Of a stretch of DNA of 64,000 nucleotides, positions 26,291-35,799 are shown in pieces (position 1 is the first letter of the stretch; each line of letters begins with the position of its first letter). Made by a program: the position numbers and the translations under genes. The notes under the pieces were generated by a model. It ran no database searches and was not told the origin of the DNA. It was given only the letters and a program-made list of their open reading frames with translations. The stretch is from positions 62,001 to 126,000 of the forward strand of contig JAJJOY010000006.1 of the NCBI GenBank assembly GCA_021029595.1. Reading direction: 5' to 3'. Origin of the DNA: Hominenteromicrobium mulieris. Lineage in GTDB: Bacteria > Bacillota > Clostridia > Oscillospirales > Acutalibacteraceae.

Positions 26291-26308
26291 TTCAAGGAGG
26301 TGTTCAAC

Positions 26309-27733
26309 ATGGCAACCACGCGCCTGATGCCCCTGCACACCGGCAAAGGCCGCACGGTGGGGCAGGCCATCAGCGCCATCATCGACTACACCGAAAATCC
26401 GCAAAAGACAGACGGCGGCAGGCTGATTACGAGCTGGCAGTGCGACAGCAGGATCGCCGATGCCGAGTTCCTTTTCGCCAAAAATCAATACACCCAAAAG
26501 ACCGGCAGAGTGCGCGGCGAGGATGATGTGATCGCCTACCATCTGCGGCAATCCTTTGTTCCCGGAGAGATCACACCGGAGGACGCGAACCGTTTGGGCT
26601 GTGAGCTGGCCAAGCGCTTCACCAAGGGCAATCACGCCTATATCGTCTGCACCCATATCGACAAAGCCCATATTCACAATCATGTGATCTGGAACTCCAC
26701 CGCACTCAGCCAGACCCGGAAATTCAGAAACTTTTGGGGCAGCAGCCGCGCCGTGCGGCGGCTCAACGATACCATCTGCATCGAGAACGGCTACTCCATC
26801 GTGGAGAATCCGAAGCGCCAAGGCAAGAGCTACAACAAGTGGCTGGGCGACAAAAAGAAGCCCTCCCACCGGGAGCGAATCTGCGCGGCCATTGACGATG
26901 CGCTGACACAAAAGCCCGATAGCTTTGAAACGCTGCTGGAGCTGCTGCGGCAGGCCGGGTATGAGATCAAGGGCAAGAAAGTCCCGCCCCTGTTAGGCGG
27001 CGAACAGAAAAAGTCCATTCGCATGGATACCCTCGGCGACGGTTATACTCCCGCAGATCTTCGTGCGGTGATTGCAGGTGAAAAGGCGCATACGCCGCGA
27101 AAGAGCGCCGCAGCGCCGGTCAAACCGGAAAAGCGCAGCGGGAATCTGCTGGTGGACATTCAGACCAAATTACGCGCTGGCAAGGGTGCCGGTTATGCGC
27201 GTTGGGCGACGTTATTTAACCTGAAACAGATGGCACAGACGGTGGCCTATCTGCAAGACCATGAGCTGTTAGATTACGCCATTCTCTCGGAGAAAGCGGC
27301 GGCAGCGTCCGCTCACTTCAACGAGCTTTCCGCAAGGATCAAATCTGCGGAAACACGCATGGCCGAGATTGCCGTGCTGCGGGAGCATATCGTGGGTTAC
27401 GCTAAGACCCGCGATACCTACGTTGCCTATCGCAAGGCCGGGTACTCCAAGAAATTTCTTGTAGAGCATGAAAGCGAGATCACGATCCACAAGGCCGCAA
27501 AGAACTATTTTGATGGACTGGGCTTCAAGAAGCTGCCCACCATCAAGGCGCTGAATACCGAGTACGCCGAGCTGCTGGCGGAGAAGAAAGCGGCCTACGC
27601 CGACTACCGAAAAGCCCGTGAGGAAATGAAAGAGCTGCTGACGGCCAAGGCCAATATCGACCGTATTCTGGAGTTGGATAAGGAGCAGGAGGAAGCGAAT
27701 GAACGACGGGAAAAAGAGGCAGAGCAGCGCTGA
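26309..27733 (+). CDS. MobA/VirD2-family relaxase
   Basis: A 474-residue relaxase that should nick oriT and lead the strand into the recipient. The metal-binding histidines are visible in HIDKAHIHNH (His116, 121, 123 and 125). An early IIDYTENPQKT segment holds a likely catalytic tyrosine at about residue 26. After residue 290 the protein becomes a long helical coil. AAGGAGG at 26294-26300 is eight bases before the ATG at 26309, which is preferred over the in-frame GTG at 26300. It works with mobC at 23033. Confidence 0.92.
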   Translation: MATTRLMPLHTGKGRTVGQAISAIIDYTENPQKTDGGRLITSWQCDSRIADAEFLFAKNQYTQKTGRVRGEDDVIAYHLRQSFVPGEITPEDANRLGCELAKRFTKGNHAYIVCTHIDKAHIHNHVIWNSTALSQTRKFRNFWGSSRAVRRLNDTICIENGYSIVENPKRQGKSYNKWLGDKKKPSHRERICAAIDDALTQKPDSFETLLELLRQAGYEIKGKKVPPLLGGEQKKSIRMDTLGDGYTPADLRAVIAGEKAHTPRKSAAAPVKPEKRSGNLLVDIQTKLRAGKGAGYARWATLFNLKQMAQTVAYLQDHELLDYAILSEKAAAASAHFNELSARIKSAETRMAEIAVLREHIVGYAKTRDTYVAYRKAGYSKKFLVEHESEITIHKAAKNYFDGLGFKKLPTIKALNTEYAELLAEKKAAYADYRKAREEMKELLTAKANIDRILELDKEQEEANERREKEAEQR

Positions 27734-27748
27734 GCTGCCCGCCCATAA

Positions 27749-27884
27749 GCGATTTGCAAAATCGCGCAGCCGATGGATTTATCCATCGTTCCAGAACACA
27801 GTTTTTGTGTTCTGAGGGGATTGGGGCAACGCCCCAACAAGCATGAAACAGGCGGGTTCCGTGTAAACGGAATCCGCCTGTTTT
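27749..27884 (+). other. Cluster of five hairpins after relaxase, last one a terminator
   Basis: Within the 456-base gap after the relaxase are five consecutive perfect or near-perfect hairpins: GCGATTT/AAATCGC (27749-27765), CGATGGAT/ATCCATCG (27771-27788), CAGAACACA/TGTGTTCTG (27792-27814), TTGGGGC/GCCCCAA (27821-27837) and a 16-base-arm stem at 27847-27882 ending in TTTT. The last is a good intrinsic terminator. The others could be part of oriT or a structured 3' end. From 27885 to 28110 I see no supported gene. Confidence 0.65.
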
Positions 27885-28114
27885 CGCAAAGTGGGTACCG
27901 CTTTGCATTGCTTGCCAGTTTCTTGTTCCCGTTCGTAACCCCTCTGAAGCCGTGGTTTTCGATGCCGCATATAGCGTAACGCTTCGCCTCGCACGCGGCC
28001 GGTTGACCGTGTCTGCGTCTGCGCCTCGTCGTACCCGAACTGCGCGACATGGCACTCTGCCCCTGCGGGAACGTCCCTGATTTTTTCTGTAGCAGCTTGC
28101 ATTCGTGCTGAAAA

Positions 28115-28143
28115 TTGACTTTCAGGCGTAAATCGTGTAAACT
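28115..28143 (+). promoter_or_regulatory. Promoter of the AraC-type regulator
   Basis: TTGACT at 28115-28120 and TAAACT at 28138-28143 are 17 bases apart, with an AT-rich stretch after. This is the only good promoter between the relaxase and the cargo operon. The regulator gene starts 46 bases downstream of the -10. Confidence 0.6.
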
Positions 28144-28189
28144 ATATTAGTACATTAGTCACTGCTAACCGAAAAAAGGAGGGCATCCA

Positions 28190-29155
28190 ATGACAAGCGA
28201 ATACATGAACAACCTCTATCGGGATCTGCTCTCCAATTCACCGCAGACCGTAACGATCCCGATTCCTTCTGATATGGGAACCGGACAAATTGCGCAGGTG
28301 GTGACAAAACAGGGTGCCGTTGTTTCAGACTGGAAGATGAATTATTTTTCTGACATGAATGTGCGCGGGATTAACAGCGAGGACTATATTCAAATGCTGT
28401 TCTGCCTGAACGACGGCGTGTCGTGGAATATTGCAGGCAGCAGAGAGGGCGCTTGTCTTGCAAAGGGAGAATCCTGCATTTACCGTGGACACGGGAAAAT
28501 GGAGTCTCTCTGTTATGCGCAAAACAGCGACTTCTATTTTAAGAACATCAAAATTCCCGTTCCATATTTCAAACGTTTATTACAGGACTACTTCGAGGAT
28601 GGCGAGATTACCGTCTATGAAAAGAAACTGCTGACCGGAATTTCAAAGGTGAGCATAACGCCCTATATGGAGCATATTTTCGCAGAGTTACAAGACTTTA
28701 CACATTATCGGGGTGGGCTTGGGTATCTGTTTCTGGAAAGCAAAATCCACGAATTGCTGTCAGTATATTTGAGCGAAGTGTTGGAGCTGCGAATCCTCTC
28801 GCCGGAATACTGCTGCATATCAAAAAGTGAACGTGATTGCATCATCGAGGCAAAGAGAATCATTGACAGCGAGCTTGCCTTTGCGCCAAGCTGTGAAGGA
28901 CTGGCAAGGCAGGTTCAAATCAGCGTCTCTAAATTATCAAGGGGATTCTCCATGATGTACGGCATTTCGGTTCATGCGTATGTTATTGAGCAGCGGTTAG
29001 AGCGGGCCGCAGGATTGTTATTGGAGAGCAATATGAACATTGGGCAGATAGCGGTTCTTGTGGGTTATACAAAGCCCAGCAACTTTTCTGCTGCATTTAA
29101 GAAAAAGTATGGAGTTATGCCAAAAGATTATCGAGAGGCCAGCCGAATCAAATAG
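28190..29155 (+). CDS. AraC family regulator (YbtA-like)
   Basis: A 321-residue transcription factor. The N-terminal two-thirds is a sensor region, and the C-terminal 100 residues form the AraC double HTH (LARQVQISVSKLSRGFSMMY, then IGQIAVLVGYTKPSNFSAAF, then YGVMPKDYREA). Family members next to ECF or YbtPQ-like genes sense siderophores or metal complexes, so it is likely to activate the transporter operon that follows. GGAGGG precedes the ATG. This and following genes are visibly AT-richer than the transfer region, consistent with cargo of separate origin. Confidence 0.85.
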   Translation: MTSEYMNNLYRDLLSNSPQTVTIPIPSDMGTGQIAQVVTKQGAVVSDWKMNYFSDMNVRGINSEDYIQMLFCLNDGVSWNIAGSREGACLAKGESCIYRGHGKMESLCYAQNSDFYFKNIKIPVPYFKRLLQDYFEDGEITVYEKKLLTGISKVSITPYMEHIFAELQDFTHYRGGLGYLFLESKIHELLSVYLSEVLELRILSPEYCCISKSERDCIIEAKRIIDSELAFAPSCEGLARQVQISVSKLSRGFSMMYGISVHAYVIEQRLERAAGLLLESNMNIGQIAVLVGYTKPSNFSAAFKKKYGVMPKDYREASRIK

Positions 29156-29195
29156 GTGCTTTGCATACCCAAAATAAATACCGATTTGGGGTAGA

Positions 29196-29236
29196 ATGAA
29201 ATTGCTTTTGGGTTGGATATTGGACATGAAATTGCT
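29196..29236 (+). promoter_or_regulatory. Direct repeats upstream of ECF operon (possible AraC sites)
   Basis: ATGAAATTGCT occurs twice (29196-29206 and 29226-29236), exactly 30 bases or about three helical turns apart. AraC proteins typically bind direct repeats upstream of their targets, so these are candidate sites for the regulator just upstream. No footprint data; inference from spacing only. Confidence 0.5.
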
Positions 29237-29282
29237 AAAATGCGTGGTGTGGTTAGAACACTCTAACCACACCACGCATTTT
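29237..29282. terminator. Long perfect hairpin between AraC gene and ECF operon
   Basis: Two 21-base perfectly complementary arms (29237-29257 and 29262-29282) flank ACAC; the 3' side ends in CATTTTAATTTT. It should terminate the regulator transcript or attenuate read-through into the ECF genes. The left arm begins directly after the second ATGAAATTGCT repeat. Confidence 0.75.
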
Positions 29283-29301
29283 AATTTTAGGAGGAACAAC
29301 C

Positions 29302-29907
29302 ATGAATAAGAAGTTGAATGCAAAGGATTTTATCCTGATCGGCGTTCTGACTGCGCTCATGTGGATCATTTGCATGATTATCAGCACCGTAATGAGCATT
29401 GCCGGACCCGTTACCAACGTATTTTATCCTGCTGTCGTAGCAATCCCCAACGGAATCGTGATGATGCTGTTGCTGGCAAAAGTCCCGAAGAAAGGCGTGT
29501 TCACCATCTGCGGCACAATCCAGGGAATCCTGTTCCTGCTGGTCGGCGGATTTTGGCTTATCCCGGTTGCATTGATTGTAGGCGGTGTCATTTGTGATTT
29601 TTTGATTATGGGAAGAAAAGAAATCACAATGAAGTCCATGATGATTGCCTACACGATTTTCAGCGGTATCTTTGCTTTTGGTGCAATTGTAGGGCCTATG
29701 AGCTTCCTGCAGGACGCTTTTGTAGGGGCGATGGAAAAGAACAACATTGCGCAGGAATACATAGATGGCATGATTAGCATTACATCTGGATTTATGCCTG
29801 TTGTCATTATAGTGGCTGGCTTGCTCGGTGGCTTGATTGGCGGTTATATCGGCCAGAAAGCATTGAAGAAGCACTTTATTAAGGCCGGACTTGTATCGGT
29901 GAAGTAA
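29302..29907 (+). CDS. MptD-family ECF transporter substrate-binding (S) component
   Basis: A 201-residue integral membrane protein with about five to six hydrophobic spans. It matches the MptD/Trep_Strep family, the substrate-capturing S component of energy-coupling-factor importers (FILIGVLTALMWIICMIIS; QGILFLLVGGFWLIPVAL; LLGGLIGGYIGQKALKKHF). The substrate is not proven; linkage to a DtxR-like regulator and YbtPQ-like genes points to a metal or metal chelate. AGGAGG lies seven bases before the ATG. A strong hairpin with T-run separates it from the T component gene. Confidence 0.85.
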   Translation: MNKKLNAKDFILIGVLTALMWIICMIISTVMSIAGPVTNVFYPAVVAIPNGIVMMLLLAKVPKKGVFTICGTIQGILFLLVGGFWLIPVALIVGGVICDFLIMGRKEITMKSMMIAYTIFSGIFAFGAIVGPMSFLQDAFVGAMEKNNIAQEYIDGMISITSGFMPVVIIVAGLLGGLIGGYIGQKALKKHFIKAGLVSVK

Positions 29908-29957
29908 CAGCTCCGAAAACTGACAGACGCCAGATTTGTCAGTAGAGTGCCTGAATC

Positions 29958-29993
29958 AAAAGCGGGGCTGCAATGTCAGCCCCGCTTTTTTTT
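29958..29993 (+). terminator. Intrinsic terminator within the ECF operon
   Basis: AAAGCGGGGCTG pairs with CAGCCCCGCTTT around CAATGT, followed by eight T. It lies between the S and T component genes and directly before the GGAG of the next gene. Partial termination here would make S protein in excess over the shared module. Confidence 0.85.
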
Positions 29994-30003
29994 GGAGAAC
30001 AGT

Positions 30004-30774
30004 ATGGAAGAAAACACAAAGAAACTCATTACACAAAGACAATTTCAAAGAACGGCAGCTTTAGACCCACGGTGCAAAGTTGCGCTGCTGATTATGATCG
30101 GATGTGTCAGTTATTTTCTGAATGGCGAAATTTGCAGTTTGGTACTTGTTGCATCTTTTGCGCTATTCATTGCTGTCGGCAATGGCGGAAAATGGGCCGC
30201 CAAGATGCTGATTTTTTATATTGTCATTGCCTATCTCAATGCCTTACTGCGGTATGTTTCTATTCCGGTACTCAGCGTGATCATGAGTGTGTTTGGTGTG
30301 ACCATTTTGAAACTGGTTCCTATTGCAATGATGGGAATATGGATTTTGCACACAACACAAATGGATGATCTCATGGTATCGCTGCAACGCATGCGATTGC
30401 CGCAGGCTGTTACAATTCCGTTAGTGGTCATGTTCCGCTACATACCTACTTTACGGATTGAATACCGCATGATTCGTAATACAATGGACATTCGCGGCAT
30501 CGGTGATACGGTATGGAAACAACTTATCCATCCGCTTGCTACGATTGAATATATTCTGATCCCTTTGCTGATGCGTTGCCTGAAAGTAACCGATGAATTA
30601 GCAGCATCCGGCACAACGCGGGGATTGGAACTGGAAGGAAAGAGATATGCGCTGAACCCTGTCCGTTTTTCGTGGAAAGAGTATGCAGTGACTGCGCTGG
30701 GAATTGTCTTTTTAGCGCTACTTCTGTTCCTCGACCATACCTCTATTGGGGAAATCATTATATGGAGGGTATAG
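30004..30774 (+). CDS. ECF transporter T component (EcfT/CbiQ-like)
   Basis: A 256-residue membrane protein with about five spans and the coupling-helix motifs of EcfT (NTMDIRGIGD and AASGTTRGLE), which link the S component to the ATPases. AGGAGG-like TTGGAGAA precedes the ATG. It is followed two bases later by the ATPase gene. Together with 29302 and 30777 it completes an ECF importer. Confidence 0.87.
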   Translation: MEENTKKLITQRQFQRTAALDPRCKVALLIMIGCVSYFLNGEICSLVLVASFALFIAVGNGGKWAAKMLIFYIVIAYLNALLRYVSIPVLSVIMSVFGVTILKLVPIAMMGIWILHTTQMDDLMVSLQRMRLPQAVTIPLVVMFRYIPTLRIEYRMIRNTMDIRGIGDTVWKQLIHPLATIEYILIPLLMRCLKVTDELAASGTTRGLELEGKRYALNPVRFSWKEYAVTALGIVFLALLLFLDHTSIGEIIIWRV

Positions 30775-30776
30775 CG

Positions 30777-32240
30777 ATGATTACCTTTGATAATTTCTCT
30801 TTCCGCTATGAGGAAAGGGATAAATTTACATTGAAAGATCTGAACCTGACAATACAGACAGGCGAATTTGTTTTATTGACAGGTCGGAGCGGGTGCGGGA
30901 AAACTACCCTGATTCGCTGCCTGAATGGGTTGATTCCACATTTCTACCCCGGAGAGTCAAAGGGGGATATTCTGTTGGACGGACACTCTTTGCTGGAATT
31001 GAAGCCGTCTGATTTAGCGGGTAAGGTGGGGACCGTATTCCAAGATCCACGTTCACAGTTTTTTATGACAGATACCACACGGGAGCTTGCTTTCGGGTGC
31101 GAAAATATGGGGTATTCCCGTGAGGAAACCGTTGACCGCATTGCAAAAGCGGTGCTGGATTTGGAACTAAGCGATTATCTGAACCGCAGTATTTTTGATT
31201 TATCCAGCGGCGAAAAGCAGCAGATCGCGATTGGTTCAGTCTATGCCCTTTTGCCTAAAGTATATATCTTTGATGAACCGTCAGCGAATTTAGACTATGC
31301 TGCCACAAAACGTCTGGCAGAAACCATGAAGCGCCTGAAAGCTGATGGATATACCATTATTGTTGTTGAGCATCGTTTCTACTATTTGAGGGAGTTGCTT
31401 GACCGGGCATATCTGATTCAGGATGGCAGGCTTATACAGAGCTTCACAAGAGAACAGTTTTGCTCATTGTCCGATGAAACCCGTATCCAATACGGATTGC
31501 GTACAGTCTATCCAGAACGGGAGGCAGCGAAGTATCAGCTAAAACCGGCACATAAATCCAATGATGGATTGAGTGTAAGCAACCTCTCCTTTGCATATAA
31601 AAAGGGGCCGGATGTTTTACGGAATATCAATTTTGAAGCCCATAAAGGTGATGTGATTGGTATTTTGGGGCATAACGGAGCCGGAAAAACCACCTTGCTC
31701 TCGATTATGACAGGCCTTCTAAAAGAGAAAACCGGGAGTATCCGTTATAACGGCAAAAAGCTGTCCCCGCGCCAGAGAAGGAACCTGTCCTATCTTGTCA
31801 TGCAGGATACCGATTATCAGCTTTTTGGCAGCAGCGTGGAAGAAGAATTATCATTGGGAATTGAAAATGACTGCTCCGGGAAAGTCACGGAAACTTTAGA
31901 GGCTCTGGAACTTGGCGCATACCGGGAGTGTCATCCTGCGTCCTTATCAGGAGGACAGAAACAGCGGGTGACGATAGGCGCTGCCATTGTCAAGGACAGT
32001 CCGGTCATCTATTTTGATGAACCCACCAGCGGCCTTGACTACGATTCTATGGTGAGGGTAAGCCATTTGATCGAGCAGCTTGCAGCAGCCGGTGTGATTA
32101 TTTTCGTTGTGTCGCATGATTTTGAATTTATTACCCGCACCTGTTCAGAAGTGTTACAGCTTGATGGTCAGGATTCGATTAAGAATCAGGTCTTAACCCC
32201 GGAAATCTTGCTGTCACTTTCAAAACAATACTTTAATTGA
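30777..32240 (+). CDS. Two-domain ECF ABC ATPase (EcfA-EcfA' fusion)
   Basis: A 487-residue protein with two full nucleotide-binding domains. Domain 1 has GRSGCGKTT at 36-44, LSSGEKQQ and IFDEPSANLD. Domain 2 has GHNGAGKTT at about 298-306, LSGGQKQR at about 390 and YFDEPTSGLD. The fusion of both ATPases in one chain is common in MptD-type ECF systems. GGAGG at 30764-30768 supports the ATG at 30777; an in-frame ATG at 30762 is less likely because it overlaps that site. Confidence 0.9.
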   Translation: MITFDNFSFRYEERDKFTLKDLNLTIQTGEFVLLTGRSGCGKTTLIRCLNGLIPHFYPGESKGDILLDGHSLLELKPSDLAGKVGTVFQDPRSQFFMTDTTRELAFGCENMGYSREETVDRIAKAVLDLELSDYLNRSIFDLSSGEKQQIAIGSVYALLPKVYIFDEPSANLDYAATKRLAETMKRLKADGYTIIVVEHRFYYLRELLDRAYLIQDGRLIQSFTREQFCSLSDETRIQYGLRTVYPEREAAKYQLKPAHKSNDGLSVSNLSFAYKKGPDVLRNINFEAHKGDVIGILGHNGAGKTTLLSIMTGLLKEKTGSIRYNGKKLSPRQRRNLSYLVMQDTDYQLFGSSVEEELSLGIENDCSGKVTETLEALELGAYRECHPASLSGGQKQRVTIGAAIVKDSPVIYFDEPTSGLDYDSMVRVSHLIEQLAAAGVIIFVVSHDFEFITRTCSEVLQLDGQDSIKNQVLTPEILLSLSKQYFN

Positions 32241-32254
32241 TTGGAGGCTTTGTT

Positions 32255-34039
32255 ATGTTCAAGAAAGTATTTGAGTATGCCGGGCCGCACAAAAAGGACT
32301 TATATATAGCAACTTTCATCGTCCTGCTTAGCGTCCTGATGGGGGTACTTCCCTTTGTGCTGGCCTATCAGGTGATCTCGCCTCTTGTCATGGGCAATGC
32401 CGTTGATACCAAATATGTGTGCATACGGGTAATCGGCGTTTTGATCTGCCTTATTTTACAGGCCATTCTTTATGGCTGGGGACTGGATGTATCCCATAAG
32501 GCCGCTTATAGCACGCTGCTCCGGCTTCGCACTTCCCTGCAAAAGAGATTTGAAGCAGTTCCACTTGGATTTATCCAGGATAAGGGAACCGGCACAATTA
32601 AAAAGCTGTTTGTGGATGATGTGGACAGTCTGGAAGTATTGCTTGCCCACTCTTTGCCGGAGGGGATTGCAAACCTGATGATTCCGATTGCAATTTATGT
32701 TGCTATGTTTTTCATCGACTGGAAACTGGCCCTGCTATCTCTTGCGTCTATTCCGATCAGCTTTGCGGCTATGATGATTATGTATTCCGTTGGTATGAAG
32801 AAAATGGGGCCGTATTACATGGCTGGGCAGAAAATGAACAATACCATTATTGAGTATATCAACGGTATGGAAGTTGTGAAAGTGTTCAACAAGGACGCAG
32901 AATCCTATGAGCGTTTCCGCAAAGACATTTCCGATTATCGGGACTATACGCTGGAATGGTATAAGGCAGCATGGCCGTGGATGGCAATTTACAGCAGCCT
33001 TTTACCCTGTACGATTATCCTTACTCTGCCTTTGGGGGCATGGTTTGTACTTTGTGGATTCTCCACTCTGCCGGATTTGATTTTGGTGCTTTGCCTGTCG
33101 CTTAGTATTGGTATTCCGCTGCTGAAATCTTTGAGCTTTTTACCGACTATGCCGCAGCTCAATTATAAGATTGCCGCTTTGGAGCAAGTGTTGGAAACAG
33201 CGCCGTTACAGCAGACGGACGCCGTTTTTCATGGGAAGAATTACGACATTTGTTTCGATCACATTACATTCGGGTATGAGAAAAGTCAGCCGGAACCTGA
33301 TGGACAGCCGATGGTAACAATGGATGAAGTTATCCATGATATTAGTTTTACTGCAAAGGCAGGACAGAAAACGGCCTTAGTTGGTGAATCCGGCTCCGGA
33401 AAAAGTACGTTGGCGAAACTGCTGATTCACTACTACGACCCGCAGCAGGGCAGCATTTCCATTGGTGGGCAAAAAATAACGGAAATGAGCTTAGAGGCAT
33501 TGAACAGTCAGGTTTCCTACGTGGCGCAGGATCAGTATTTATTCAATACTTCCATTCTTGAAAATATCCGTATTGGGCGGCCAGACGCTACAGATGAAGA
33601 AGTCCTTGAAGCGGCGAAAAAAGCACAGTGCATGGAATTTCTTGAAAAGCTGCCGCAGGGGATTCATTCGATGGCGGGAGATGCCGGGAAAATGCTTTCT
33701 GGCGGTCAACGACAGCGTATTTCTTTGGCGCGAGCCATTTTGAAAAACGCTCCTATCATCGTGTTGGATGAAGCGACTGCATATGCAGACCCGGAGAATG
33801 AGGAAAAGATGGAGGCTGCGATTGCGGAATTGGTAAAAGGCAAGACCTTATTTGTGATCGCCCACAAACTTCCTGCAATTATGAACGCCGATCAGATTTG
33901 TGTGATCGAACATGGCAAACTGGCGGCAACCGGCACTCATGCTGAACTGCTGGCAATCTGTGAGGAATACAAAAAACTGTGGAAAGCCTCGCAGGACAGC
34001 GCAGAATGGAAAGTCAACGCTGTAAAGGAGGGAAAATAA
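32255..34039 (+). CDS. ABC half transporter, YbtP/IrtA-like (first of pair)
   Basis: A 594-residue type IV ABC protein: six transmembrane helices (about 20-300) fused to a nucleotide-binding domain with GESGSGKST at about 378, LSGGQRQRISLARA at about 481 and VLDEATAYADPENE. The last departs from the usual DEATSALD and fits YbtP/IrtA-like importers. It has an exporter fold, but this group imports iron-siderophore complexes. It immediately precedes its partner. TTGGAGG precedes the ATG. Confidence 0.87.
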   Translation: MFKKVFEYAGPHKKDLYIATFIVLLSVLMGVLPFVLAYQVISPLVMGNAVDTKYVCIRVIGVLICLILQAILYGWGLDVSHKAAYSTLLRLRTSLQKRFEAVPLGFIQDKGTGTIKKLFVDDVDSLEVLLAHSLPEGIANLMIPIAIYVAMFFIDWKLALLSLASIPISFAAMMIMYSVGMKKMGPYYMAGQKMNNTIIEYINGMEVVKVFNKDAESYERFRKDISDYRDYTLEWYKAAWPWMAIYSSLLPCTIILTLPLGAWFVLCGFSTLPDLILVLCLSLSIGIPLLKSLSFLPTMPQLNYKIAALEQVLETAPLQQTDAVFHGKNYDICFDHITFGYEKSQPEPDGQPMVTMDEVIHDISFTAKAGQKTALVGESGSGKSTLAKLLIHYYDPQQGSISIGGQKITEMSLEALNSQVSYVAQDQYLFNTSILENIRIGRPDATDEEVLEAAKKAQCMEFLEKLPQGIHSMAGDAGKMLSGGQRQRISLARAILKNAPIIVLDEATAYADPENEEKMEAAIAELVKGKTLFVIAHKLPAIMNADQICVIEHGKLAATGTHAELLAICEEYKKLWKASQDSAEWKVNAVKEGK

Positions 34040-35785
34040 ATGCTGGCACTATTTTCAAGAATCCTAAAACTCTCCGGCAAGTATAAGTGCCGGATTCAGG
34101 GGGCTTTCGTATGTGCTTTTCTCGAATCCATACTTTCAAAAATGCCTATCTTTTTAGCCTTTCTTGTGCTCTCTGGATTCTATCAGAAAACATTGACAGG
34201 CACAAAATGTCTGTATATCGGTATCGGACTTGTTGGCGTTGTGGCTGCACAGGTGATTGTCCATTATCTCTGTGACAGACTGCAAAGCGCTGCCGGATAT
34301 ATGATTTTTACGGATAAGCGGATGGAGCTCGGCGGTCATCTCCGCAAGCTGCCGATGGGTTATTTTACTTCGGGCAACATTGGCAAGATCAGTTCGGTAC
34401 TTAGTACGGATATGGTATTCATTGAAGAAATTGCCATGAGTACACTTGGCAATATGATGAGCTACATGCTCTCTGCACTTATCTTGCTGGTATTTATGTT
34501 CTTTCTGGACTGGCGGCTTGGTCTGGCTGCGGCTGCTGTAACGCTGCTGGCATGTTTTACCGCAAAAGGGATGAACAAGGTTTCCTTAAAAGAAGCAGCT
34601 TGCAGACAGGATCAAAGCGAACATTTGACGGACGCAGTTCTTTCCTTTGCAGAGGGGATTAGCGTAATTAAGAGCTATAACCTGATTGGCGAAAAGTCGG
34701 AGGAATTAACCGGGAATTTCAGACGTTCCAGAGATACATCCACTGCCTTTGAACGTAAAATGACGCCGTGGACAAGAGGCCTGAATATTTTGTACGCAGT
34801 CGGAATCGCCGCTATTTTTGCGCTTTCCGTTTGGCTTCAGCAAAGCGGTTCCCTTTCGCTGCCTTATCTGCTTGGCGTTCTGCTCTTTGTCTTTGATCTG
34901 TTCAGCCCGTTAAAGGCACTGTATGGAGAAGCCTCGCGCCTCACGGTTATGAACGCTGCTTTAGACCGTATTGAAGCGGTTCTGAATGAAACAGAGTTGC
35001 CGGATAAAGGGACGGCACATATTCCGAATGAAAGCTCCGGCTCACCGGAAATCTGTTTTGATAATGTGACTTTTGCCTATCAGGACAAGGAAGTCCTGCA
35101 CAATATCAGCTTCTCTATGCAGAAGAATACCATGACCGCACTTGTGGGACCGTCTGGCGGCGGCAAATCCACGATTGCAAACTTACTGGCGCGTCTGTGG
35201 GATGTGAAATCCGGCAAAGTGACAATCCGTAGTACAGATATTCGGGATGTACCTCTCGCTGAACTGATGGAACAGATCAGCATGGTTTTCCAGAGGGTGT
35301 ACTTGTTCCAGGATACCATTTACAACAATATCAGCATGGGTAAACCGGACGCTACTGAGGAAGAAGTCTATGAGGCTGCAAAAAAAGCCCGCTGCTATGA
35401 TTTTATCATGGCGCTGCCGGATGGATTCCAGACAGTCATCGGTGAAGGCGGCGCTACTCTGTCCGGCGGCGAAAAGCAAAGAATCTCTATCGCCCGCTGC
35501 ATTTTGAAGGACGCACCGATTGTCATTTTGGATGAAGCGACTGCAAGTGTTGATACCGATAATGAAAGCTATATCCAGGAGGCAATCAATGAACTGGTAA
35601 AGGGTAAAACATTGCTTGTGATTGCACACCGCCTGAATACCATCCGTCAGGCAGATCAGATTTTGGTGATCTCCGATGGACGGATCAGCGAACAGGGAAC
35701 CCATGACGAGCTTATGGCAAAAGCCGGGATTTATCAGGATTTTGTAAATATCCGTAAAAAGTCCTCCGGCTGGAGCCTTGCATAA
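34040..35785 (+). CDS. ABC half transporter, YbtQ/IrtB-like (second of pair)
   Basis: A 581-residue partner of the preceding protein, starting on the base after its stop. Six membrane helices are followed by GPSGGGKST at about 371, LSGGEKQRISIARC at about 475 and LDEATASVDTDNES. The two likely form a heterodimer. As with YbtQ, direction of transport cannot be read from sequence; the neighbourhood (AraC and DtxR-like regulators, ECF importer) favours uptake of a metal chelate. Confidence 0.87.
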   Translation: MLALFSRILKLSGKYKCRIQGAFVCAFLESILSKMPIFLAFLVLSGFYQKTLTGTKCLYIGIGLVGVVAAQVIVHYLCDRLQSAAGYMIFTDKRMELGGHLRKLPMGYFTSGNIGKISSVLSTDMVFIEEIAMSTLGNMMSYMLSALILLVFMFFLDWRLGLAAAAVTLLACFTAKGMNKVSLKEAACRQDQSEHLTDAVLSFAEGISVIKSYNLIGEKSEELTGNFRRSRDTSTAFERKMTPWTRGLNILYAVGIAAIFALSVWLQQSGSLSLPYLLGVLLFVFDLFSPLKALYGEASRLTVMNAALDRIEAVLNETELPDKGTAHIPNESSGSPEICFDNVTFAYQDKEVLHNISFSMQKNTMTALVGPSGGGKSTIANLLARLWDVKSGKVTIRSTDIRDVPLAELMEQISMVFQRVYLFQDTIYNNISMGKPDATEEEVYEAAKKARCYDFIMALPDGFQTVIGEGGATLSGGEKQRISIARCILKDAPIVILDEATASVDTDNESYIQEAINELVKGKTLLVIAHRLNTIRQADQILVISDGRISEQGTHDELMAKAGIYQDFVNIRKKSSGWSLA

Positions 35786-35799
35786 AGGAGACAATAGTG

